Shown in pieces: positions 1-5,355 of a DNA stretch of 7,166 nucleotides. Each line of letters opens with the position of its first letter. The stretch's first letter is position 1. Under the pieces are notes generated by a model, which was given only the letters and a program-made list of their open reading frames with translations, had not been told where the DNA came from and did not search any database. Source of the stretch: Microcaldota archaeon (lineage in GTDB: Archaea > Micrarchaeota > Micrarchaeia > Micrarchaeales > CABMGC01); assembly GCA_021850955.1 (NCBI GenBank), contig JAJZKH010000034.1:1-7166 (forward strand), in the 5' to 3' direction. Position numbers and translations under genes: made by a program.

Positions 1-80
1 ATGCTATAGAGAATAATAAAATACCCAAATTTTAGAAACAAAAAGTCTTTTAATTTATATTTTACTAGAACTGTTCTGAT

Positions 81-95
81 TAAAAAATAAATAAA
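81..95 (-). terminator. Probable oligo-U terminator of the minus-strand pth2 operon
   Basis: Read on the minus strand this stretch is TTTATTTATTTTTTA, about 70 bases past the pth2 stop codon. Archaeal RNA polymerase commonly terminates at U-rich tracts without a strong hairpin. No stable GC stem is visible. The rest of 1-163 is AT-rich and shows no gene. The assignment rests on composition and position only. Confidence 0.45.
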
Positions 96-163
96 GAATT
101 AAACTCTCAAATATAAATGACATTTTAGACTATTAGATTTCAAATTATCTGATGCCGTATGGT

Positions 164-532
164 CTACAACAGCTTAAATCCTTTAGTGAACTGGTCTATT
201 TCAGTATCAATCCAAGGTCCAACCCCTAATGTAGTTACAGTTCCTGGTGGAAGTTGAGTATGGCCTGCATCACTAACTAATGCACAAGGTATCCCTTTAT
301 ATTTAAAAGCCTCAAAAAGCTTTTTCAAAACTTTATCATCCTCTACTTTTAAAACTATTTTCTTTTCACCCGTATCTAACCATTCCTGTGCAATTTTTTT
401 ATCTTTTTTCTCTGTTGAAAAATAAGACATCAAAGAAGCATGAGCTACCTGTGCGGCTAACTTTCCTCTGCCCATTTCTATATCCATCCTTACTAATATA
501 ACTTGCTTTATTTCATCCATATTATCTATCAT
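164..532 (-). CDS. pth2: Peptidyl-tRNA hydrolase, Pth2 family
   Basis: Cytoplasmic enzyme that hydrolyses the ester bond of peptidyl-tRNAs dropped by stalled ribosomes, freeing tRNA for reuse. The 122 residues cover essentially the whole compact archaeal Pth2 fold. Visible family motifs are KQVILVRMDIEMGRGKLAAQVAHAS (given here as residues 9-33, with K24 and H31), a Trp near residue 51, KKIVLKV (57-63), LVSDAGHTQ (85-93, with D88 and T92), PPGTVTTLGVGP (95-106), and the C-terminal LL. The Lys, Asp and Thr of these motifs are the conserved active-site residues of the family. The start is ambiguous. The first ATG (532) overlaps the upstream stop by 11 bases. A second in-frame ATG at 520, residue 5, lies one base after that stop and directly before the conserved core, so it may be the true start. 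It is the last gene of a three-gene minus-strand operon and ends in TAG. Confidence 0.95.
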   Translation of the reverse strand: MIDNMDEIKQVILVRMDIEMGRGKLAAQVAHASLMSYFSTEKKDKKIAQEWLDTGEKKIVLKVEDDKVLKKLFEAFKYKGIPCALVSDAGHTQLPPGTVTTLGVGPWIDTEIDQFTKGFKLL

Positions 533-935
533 TATCTTTTCTTAAAAATTCTTTCATTGAAGTTGCCATATAATTTATTTGTTTAAGTTCTTTTTCTTCA
601 TTATTATTTAATTTTCTACCATCTAATTTAATATTATTCTCTATAGCATCTAATAAGCTTATCCATTCTTCCGCATCATCCTTTATTATTTGTATTATGC
701 TTTCATCTTTTGATAAAACTTCTAAAAGGTCAATAAGTTTTTTATTATCCTCAACTTCCTCTCCGTTATTCAGTCTATTAGTTATATGTTCTTTAAGTTC
801 CATTATTTCAGAATGTGTTATCTTATTATTCATCTCAGTTACTTTCTCCATATTTTTTGCAAAGTTTTTTATAGAATCATATAACTTTTTAATAAGCTCA
901 TTTAAGGACAAATTTATATATTTCACAAAAATCAT
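522..935 (-). CDS. Charged, mostly helical protein of unknown function
   Basis: I do not recognise this 137-residue protein. It is rich in Lys, Glu, Asn, Leu and Ile. Heptad-like spacing of hydrophobic residues at about 8-55 and 65-105 suggests a helical bundle or coiled coil. The first 12 residues are the only mildly hydrophobic part, and there is no convincing membrane segment or signal peptide. A single Trp (W91) sits in DDAEEWISLLDAIE. There are no Cys residues and no catalytic motif that I can name. Its ATG overlaps the stop of the upstream membrane-protein gene as ATGA, and its stop overlaps or abuts pth2, so it is almost certainly translated as part of this operon. Internal Met codons at residues 29 and 35 are possible alternative starts, but the ATGA coupling favours the first. 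Confidence 0.75.
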   Translation of the reverse strand: MIFVKYINLSLNELIKKLYDSIKNFAKNMEKVTEMNNKITHSEIMELKEHITNRLNNGEEVEDNKKLIDLLEVLSKDESIIQIIKDDAEEWISLLDAIENNIKLDGRKLNNNEEKELKQINYMATSMKEFLRKDNDR

Positions 936-1453
936 TCTCTTCTATACTTTTTAAGTTCTGCTTTCTTACTTAATCCTAAAGAAATTATACCTACTCCTAT
1001 CGAAGCTAATCCTAAAAAGAAAAATTCTGCTGTTTCTTTATTCATTGTACTTAAAGGTTTAGAAACTGCGTCGCTTACTATTGCATTATAAGTTGCACAA
1101 CCCTCCGATATAAAATAAGTTGCTGTAGAAAGAATACCTACTTTTGAATATTTATACAGTTTCTTATTTTTAAAATAAACACTTTCCCGAAGTTTTTCTA
1201 TTGATCCATCTAAAATTTTTTTTGTTAAAGGCATACTAAAAAAAATTATTGGAAGTGCGTCAAAGTATGTTACTGCATGTGGGTTTATTTTATTAAATCT
1301 AATGAGTACATCTAAATCTGCAGTTAAAAATCCCATTGGTATTGCAATTTTTCTAGTAATAACTGTAGCTAATTTATCTAATTTTCCTTTATAGAAAATT
1401 CCATTTTGTGTTACATTTTCATTACTTTCTTCTTTTTTAATTGTTATCTTCAT
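932..1453 (-). CDS. Predicted membrane protein of unknown function
   Basis: The family of this 173-residue protein is not recognised. The N-terminal 55 residues are polar and basic. Three hydrophobic stretches follow, at about 61-77 (contains PIIFFSMPL), 104-127 (VGILSTATYFISEGCATYNAIVS) and 143-162 (FFFLGLASIGVGIISLGL). The last is the best transmembrane candidate and is followed by a very basic tail (KKAELKKYRRE), which would stay cytoplasmic by the positive-inside rule. Only one Cys (C119) is present and there is no enzyme motif. It is the first gene of the minus-strand operon, overlaps the next gene by ATGA, and is preceded by a TATA-like element about 34 bases upstream. The start is the only ATG near the beginning of the frame. 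A link with pth2 function is not evident from the sequence. Confidence 0.75.
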   Translation of the reverse strand: MKITIKKEESNENVTQNGIFYKGKLDKLATVITRKIAIPMGFLTADLDVLIRFNKINPHAVTYFDALPIIFFSMPLTKKILDGSIEKLRESVYFKNKKLYKYSKVGILSTATYFISEGCATYNAIVSDAVSKPLSTMNKETAEFFFLGLASIGVGIISLGLSKKAELKKYRRE

Positions 1454-1481
1454 ATGCTCAGTTATTACTTTATTTACAAAA

Positions 1482-1493
1482 AGATATATATCT
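1482..1493 (-). promoter_or_regulatory. TATA-like box for the minus-strand operon
   Basis: AGATATATATCT is a perfect 12-bp palindrome centred about 34 bases upstream of the ATG at 1453. Archaeal TATA boxes sit roughly 26 bases upstream of the transcription start, which would give a leader of only about eight bases. This agrees with the absence of a good Shine-Dalgarno sequence before that ATG. Confidence 0.45.
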
Positions 1494-1574
1494 TACAACT
1501 ATTCAAAATTTTAAATTTTTACCATTAATTTTCAAATGTAATAAATTTAATGAAAAATATAAATTACCCTATTA

Positions 1575-1591
1575 GAATATTGTAAATATTC
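1575..1591. repeat. Inverted repeat GAATATT-GTA-AATATTC
   Basis: Perfect 7-bp arms with a 3-base centre lie between the two divergent promoters, about 63 bases before the priS start. The dyad could be an operator for a dimeric regulator. In DNA this AT-rich such a dyad can also arise by chance. Its core, ATATTGTAAATATT (1577-1590), recurs exactly at 5265-5278 upstream of rpl15e. Confidence 0.3.
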
Positions 1592-1624
1592 TTCAAGTAG
1601 TAAAAATTAGAAGATTAATATTAC

Positions 1625-1640
1625 TTTTTATACATATATT
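1625..1640 (+). promoter_or_regulatory. TATA-like box of priS
   Basis: TTTTTATACATATATT lies immediately upstream of priS. With the usual spacing of about 26 bases from the TATA box, transcription would start close to 1654. The mRNA would then be leaderless or nearly so, which fits the lack of a properly spaced Shine-Dalgarno before the TTG start. Confidence 0.5.
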
Positions 1641-1653
1641 ACTGGTTGAGGTT

Positions 1654-2838
1654 TTGGAGTTAAGCATAAGTGAATCAAGAGGAATAATATCTAATTTAAT
1701 CAGCAATTATTATAGTAAAGCAGAAGATATATACCCAGAAAGAATATCTGAACGTGAGTTTGGTGTAGGAGATTTCGAATCCAAAATACGAACAAGACAC
1801 ATATCATTTGAAAATAAAAAAACATTTAAAGAGTATTTAATAAAAAAATCACCACCTTTTATATCCTGTTCTACTGCTTTTTACAAACATCCTTCATTTA
1901 GGCCTATGGAAAATAAAGAATGGTTAGGTTCAGAGCTTGTTTTTGATCTCGATGCAACAGATATGAAATTACCTTGTCAATCTTCACACGGAAATTCTTG
2001 GGTATGCGAAACTTGTTTGTCTTCAGTAAAAGAAGAAACAATAAAACTTATAGAAGAATTTCTAATTCCTGATTTTGGCTTTTCAAAAGATGAAATAGAG
2101 CTAAATTTTAGTGGCAATAGAGGTTATCATGTACACATTAAAAAAGAAAGTACTTTCTCATTGGATCAAATTGCAAGAAAAGAGATAAGTGATTACATAA
2201 CAGGAAATGATGTAAATCCAGAAGCATTTTTTAATTTAGAAGAACTAAAAAAGGATACCGGTAGGACAACAAAAAAATTAATGGGTCCTAAAATAACAGA
2301 TGGCGGTTGGTCAGGAAAAATTGCAAGAAACTTTATAAAAGAATTAGAAAAGGGCGAAGAAAATTTAATTTCATTAGGCATAGAAAAAAGCGTGGCAAGA
2401 AATCTATATAAGAAAAAAGCATTGGTTGAGTTAGGCATAAACAATGGTAATTGGGATATGGTTTACATAAAAAATAAAGGAGATTTTTGGAAAGATATCC
2501 TAAAAACACAATCAATATATCAAAGCGATAAGATAGATCAAAATGTTACTAATGATCCTTCACATATGGTAAGGTTGGCAAATACAATACATGGAGAAAC
2601 AGGTTTAATTTCAAAGAAAATATCAATTAGTGATCTTACAACATTTGATCCTATGTCAGACACATTAGCCTTCAATACTGGAGAAATGGATATAATCGTT
2701 AATACAAATCAAAAGTTAATTATGAATAAACAAACATTTGGGCCATACGATAACGAAAAAGTAGAGGTTCCATCTTATGTTGCAATTTATCTCTTTCTTA
2801 AAAATAAAGCTTTATTTGTCAATAAAAAAGTAATATAA
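1654..2838 (+). CDS. priS: DNA primase, small catalytic subunit PriS
   Basis: Catalytic subunit of the archaeal/eukaryotic-type primase. With PriL it synthesises the short primers that start leading and lagging DNA strands. Family landmarks run in the expected order. ELVFDLDATD (94-103) carries the metal-binding D98 and D100. A zinc-knuckle-like C108, H112, C118, C121 follows. SGNRGYHVHI (153-162) is the nucleotide-binding SGxxGxH motif. DQNVTND (295-301) holds the third catalytic Asp (D295), and MVRLANTIHGETGLISKK (305-322) carries the conserved Arg and HGxTGL. At 394 residues it is longer than the roughly 330-350 I recall for archaeal PriS, with the surplus mainly after D295. The start is TTG: no ATG occurs in frame before codon 85, and family homology begins well before that. 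GAGGT at 1648-1652 is too close to serve this TTG as a Shine-Dalgarno, so leaderless initiation is more likely. No priL is present in this window. Confidence 0.95.
   Translation: MELSISESRGIISNLISNYYSKAEDIYPERISEREFGVGDFESKIRTRHISFENKKTFKEYLIKKSPPFISCSTAFYKHPSFRPMENKEWLGSELVFDLDATDMKLPCQSSHGNSWVCETCLSSVKEETIKLIEEFLIPDFGFSKDEIELNFSGNRGYHVHIKKESTFSLDQIARKEISDYITGNDVNPEAFFNLEELKKDTGRTTKKLMGPKITDGGWSGKIARNFIKELEKGEENLISLGIEKSVARNLYKKKALVELGINNGNWDMVYIKNKGDFWKDILKTQSIYQSDKIDQNVTNDPSHMVRLANTIHGETGLISKKISISDLTTFDPMSDTLAFNTGEMDIIVNTNQKLIMNKQTFGPYDNEKVEVPSYVAIYLFLKNKALFVNKKVI
2802..2817. repeat. Perfect 16-bp palindrome at the 3' end of priS
   Basis: AAATAAAGCTTTATTT is fully self-complementary and lies inside the last codons of priS, about 50 bases before the next gene. 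It could form a weak mRNA hairpin or be part of the next gene's control region. Because it also encodes protein, it may be coincidental. Confidence 0.3.
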
Positions 2839-2839
2839 A
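2829..2839 (+). promoter_or_regulatory. Possible TATA box for the surface propeller gene
   Basis: AGTAATATAAA overlaps the priS stop codon and is centred about 33 bases before the ATG at 2868. That would place transcription start a few bases upstream of the ATG. No Shine-Dalgarno is seen in the 29-base gap, so a separate near-leaderless transcript is plausible. Read-through from priS is the alternative. Confidence 0.35.
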
Positions 2840-2867
2840 CTTTACGATTCATTATAATAAAGTATAT

Positions 2868-5030
2868 ATGTCAAAAAAATTAATTAAAAGATCTAAAAAA
2901 GAAGTGCATGCACAATCGGCTATGGAGTATCTCTTAACTTACGGTTGGTCTATTCTAATTATTGCAATAGCTCTTGTAACACTTTTCGAGTTAGGATACT
3001 TTAATGGAATAAACTCCACATTACCTTCGGAATGTATTCCACAGATTGGTTTTCTATGTAATAATCTACAACTTAACTCAACAGGAAACTTGACACTTAC
3101 TGTTGGAAACAATGGCGGCCAAAATCTTCTTATAACTGGGTTAGGTTGCTCAAACTCCTCATCAACACCAACGATATTTTCCCCTGTTTTACTTACATTA
3201 GGACAAGATCAATCAAAACAAGTTACCTTTGAATGTCAGTTAAACTCACAAAACATAGGCTCTTCATTTAAAGGTTCGTTATGGTTGCAGCTTAATAACG
3301 GTCAAGAAGAAGAGTTGGGTAGTACCTCTGCAACAGTTTCAACAGGAAGCCCAACAGGAGTTTCAGGAAGCAACGGTCAGGGTATAATCTACATTTCAAA
3401 TCTAAATTATCCTTCAAATTTAATACAATTAAATTTAGTAAATGGGAATATAATAAACTCGATAAGTTTAGGTCAAACACCTCTTAGTAGTTCTACATCT
3501 ATTTCATTAGAAGGTCAAGACATTTATATTGTAAATCAAAGGGGTGGTCAACTCACAGTAGGCAACATAACCATATACGACACCCAAACCAATCAACTTT
3601 CCTCAATCAACTCTCAAATGTTTAATTATCCTTCAGGAATCGCTTTTTCCGGCTCAAATGCTTACATAACAAACCAAGGAGGCGGCGAATTTTATTATGG
3701 TAATGTACCAATTTACAACACTCAAACAAATCAATTTTCATCGATCGACTCCCCCCTTTTTAAATATCCTTCTGGAATAACCTTCTATGGCTCAAATGCT
3801 TACATAACAAACCAAGGAGGCGGCGAATCAGGGACGGGTAATGTATTAATTTACAACACTCAAACAAATCAATTTTCATCGATCGACTCCCCACTTTTTG
3901 ATTCTCCCAGGGGAATAACTTTCTATGGTTCAAATGCTTACATAATAAATGATTTAGGTGGTCAATACGGCGCAGGAAATATAATTATTTACAACACCCA
4001 AACAAACCAATTCTCATCAATCGACTCCCCACTTTTTGAGTCTCCTTTAGGAATATCATTTTTAGGTGCGAATGCTTACATAACAAACCAACAAGGTGGT
4101 GAATCCTATAACGGTAACGTAATAATTTACAACACTCAAACAAATCAATTTTCATCAATCGACTCCTCCCTTTTTGATTCTCCTTATGGAATAGACTTCT
4201 CAGGTTCAAATGCTTATATAACGAATGAATATGGTGGATTATTTGAAGATGGAAATTTACTACTTTTAAATACTCTTAACAACGCAATAACTGACCCTCA
4301 ACATTTTACAAATAATAATATGCTATATAAACCATATCCAATAGTTTTAAGTGGTGGTTTAGGATATTTTATAGGTAAACAATACGGCCAATATTCCTTG
4401 TTTACATTTAATCCTTTTAATAATGCAGTAAATAGGACTGCCTCTTTTATATCTGATTTTGATTCTCCTGGAAATTTAGCTATATACAATAATAATTTAT
4501 ACATAACAAATCAATATGGGGGTGAATTCAGCACAGGTAACGTAATAATTTACAACACCCAAACCAATCAATTCTCCTCAATTGATTCGCCTCTTTTTAA
4601 ATATCCTTTAGGAATAGCATTTTCCGGTTCAAATGTATATATAACAAATACTGGAGGTGGTCAATATGGTACGGGTAATTTAATAATCTACAATACCCAA
4701 ACAAACCAATTCTCATCAATCGACTCACCACTTTTTGATTATCCTTTCCAAATAACTTTTTCAGGTCCAAATGCATATATAACAAACTTAAATGGAGGTG
4801 AATTCGGGACAGGTAACATAATGATTTACAACACTCAAACAAACCAATTCTCATCAATCGACTCGCCTGATTTCGATTATCCTTCTTACATGACCAAATC
4901 AGGAAGTGATATTTATATTTATAACTCTGGAAATATTTTAGTTTTTAATCCCTCTCAAAATACTATAGTGAACAGTATAACTACATTACCGTCTAGTAAT
5001 TTTTATGTTAACGGTATGTCTAACACCTAA
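2868..5030 (+). CDS. Surface protein: class III (pilin-type) signal plus about 12 YVTN-like beta-propeller units
   Basis: Predicted exported, membrane- or pilus-anchored protein of 720 residues. The basic N-terminus is followed by HA|QSAMEYLLTYGW and a hydrophobic helix (about 21-40). Cleavage by an archaeal prepilin peptidase is expected between A15 and Q16, leaving the characteristic Glu at +5 (E20). Residues about 45-160 are beta-rich with four Cys (56, 64, 94, 123) that could form disulfides, then a Ser/Gly/Thr linker (about 151-172). The rest is a repeat region in which each unit has (A)YITN, GNxxIYNTQTNQ, and PxGIxFSGSN, the same order of elements as YVTN beta-propeller repeats. Units begin near Y175, 220, 266, 312, 358, 404, 450, 500, 545, 591, 637 and 683. 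The two near 462-556 are degenerate. No enzyme motif is seen, so adhesion, an S-layer role or a pilus-associated role is inferred only. The ATG start is fixed by the signal peptide. Confidence 0.85.
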   Translation: MSKKLIKRSKKEVHAQSAMEYLLTYGWSILIIAIALVTLFELGYFNGINSTLPSECIPQIGFLCNNLQLNSTGNLTLTVGNNGGQNLLITGLGCSNSSSTPTIFSPVLLTLGQDQSKQVTFECQLNSQNIGSSFKGSLWLQLNNGQEEELGSTSATVSTGSPTGVSGSNGQGIIYISNLNYPSNLIQLNLVNGNIINSISLGQTPLSSSTSISLEGQDIYIVNQRGGQLTVGNITIYDTQTNQLSSINSQMFNYPSGIAFSGSNAYITNQGGGEFYYGNVPIYNTQTNQFSSIDSPLFKYPSGITFYGSNAYITNQGGGESGTGNVLIYNTQTNQFSSIDSPLFDSPRGITFYGSNAYIINDLGGQYGAGNIIIYNTQTNQFSSIDSPLFESPLGISFLGANAYITNQQGGESYNGNVIIYNTQTNQFSSIDSSLFDSPYGIDFSGSNAYITNEYGGLFEDGNLLLLNTLNNAITDPQHFTNNNMLYKPYPIVLSGGLGYFIGKQYGQYSLFTFNPFNNAVNRTASFISDFDSPGNLAIYNNNLYITNQYGGEFSTGNVIIYNTQTNQFSSIDSPLFKYPLGIAFSGSNVYITNTGGGQYGTGNLIIYNTQTNQFSSIDSPLFDYPFQITFSGPNAYITNLNGGEFGTGNIMIYNTQTNQFSSIDSPDFDYPSYMTKSGSDIYIYNSGNILVFNPSQNTIVNSITTLPSSNFYVNGMSNT
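3561..4250 (+). repeat. Five in-frame tandem 138-bp repeats (array A)
   Basis: Five consecutive units of exactly 46 codons start at 3561, 3699, 3837, 3975 and 4113 and encode residues 232-461. Each begins GNxxIYNTQTNQ (GNxTIYDTQTNQ in the first) and ends with a Gly-rich loop. Identity is visible at the DNA level as well as in protein: a 40-base stretch at 3651-3690 is repeated exactly at 3789-3828. The units encode propeller blades and are not CRISPR repeats. Confidence 0.9.
4536..4928 (+). repeat. Second run of the same 138-bp repeats (array B, about three units)
   Basis: Units start at 4536, 4674 and 4812. The first two are full 46-codon units. The third (residues 649-687) matches well for its first half and then diverges and shortens before the C-terminal unit. 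The run is separated from array A by 285 bases (95 codons) encoding two degenerate units. Confidence 0.85.
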
Positions 5031-5272
5031 TCATTACTCATAATTTTACACAGTACTAATAAGCAATAACAATGTTGTAAAATATATATTTAAATATTTT
5101 AAAATAAGATATTACAAAGTTGTAAAAAGAGTATAAATATTCTAAATTTAGATATGCATACACATACTTATCCAAAAAGTATTTAAATACATTCAACCAT
5201 AAATATTGAGTATTCTGCATACTTTTATATTAAAGGTATTGTATTGCAAGGTTTTTAATCTTGTATATTGTA

Positions 5273-5290
5273 AATATTAACGTTAATATT
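5273..5290. promoter_or_regulatory. Perfect 18-bp palindrome, possible operator
   Basis: AATATTAACGTTAATATT is self-complementary over all 18 bases, with AACGTT at the centre. It lies 65 bases upstream of the rpl15e ATG and about 24 bases upstream of the nearest TATA-like box. The symmetry and position fit a binding site for a dimeric transcription factor. The binding role is inferred. Confidence 0.4.
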
Positions 5291-5313
5291 CCTATACTTG
5301 GAATAATATAACA

Positions 5314-5323
5314 AAAATATAAG
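5314..5323 (+). promoter_or_regulatory. Candidate TATA box of the rpl15e operon
   Basis: AAAATATAAG is centred about 37 bases before the rpl15e ATG, which would give a transcript start near 5345 and a leader of roughly ten bases. A weak GGTG at 5346-5349 could act as a Shine-Dalgarno if it is included in the transcript. Confidence 0.4.
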
Positions 5324-5355
5324 CAGAATAAACAGAGAATAAACTGGTGCTATAA

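Larger units (their letters stand above)
1454..1653. promoter_or_regulatory. Divergent intergenic promoter region
   Basis: These 200 very AT-rich bases separate the minus-strand operon from priS and must hold promoters for both directions. A TATA-like element lies at each end. Between them lies an inverted repeat at 1575-1591. I see no tRNA, no C/D box pair and no small ORF with support. Confidence 0.6.
5031..5355. other. AT-rich intergenic region before the ribosomal operon
   Basis: These 325 bases contain no supported protein gene; the minus-strand frame that crosses them is mostly antisense to rpl15e. I see no tRNA and no C/D-box guide RNA. The region does contain several TATA-like boxes: TTTAAATA at 5089-5096 and 5182-5189, TATAAATA at 5132-5139, and AAAATATAAG at 5314-5323. 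It also contains several dyads: TTACAA-AG-TTGTAA at 5112-5125, TATGCATA at 5154-5161, GTATTTAAATAC at 5179-5190 and an 18-bp palindrome at 5273-5290. It probably holds the 3' end of the propeller mRNA and one or more promoters for the ribosomal operon. Confidence 0.6.

Noticed and set aside
67..77. Inverted repeat AGAAC-T-GTTCT as a terminator hairpin
   Set aside because: The stem is only five base pairs. On the minus strand the T-rich tract comes before it, not after it, which is the wrong order for an intrinsic terminator.
697..954. Plus-strand frame of 85 codons rich in Phe, Ser and Ile
   Set aside because: It lies almost wholly antisense to the 137-residue operon gene, which has ATGA coupling on both strands of evidence (overlap and operon order). 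Its hydrophobic composition is what an antisense reading of Lys/Glu/Asn-rich sequence gives.
3985..4857. Several minus-strand frames with similar repeated protein sequence
   Set aside because: They are antisense shadows of the 138-bp coding repeats and are similar to each other only because the repeats are.
3561..4928. Possible CRISPR array because of regular near-identical repeats
   Set aside because: The period is 138 bp, the units are contiguous with no unique spacers, and they keep one open frame encoding propeller blades.
2868..5030. Secreted NHL-repeat or enzyme-type propeller (for example a glutaminyl cyclase or lactonase fold)
   Set aside because: No catalytic or metal-binding signature is visible. 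The order YITN, IYNTQTN, PxGIxFSGSN matches YVTN-type repeats better than NHL or an enzyme family.
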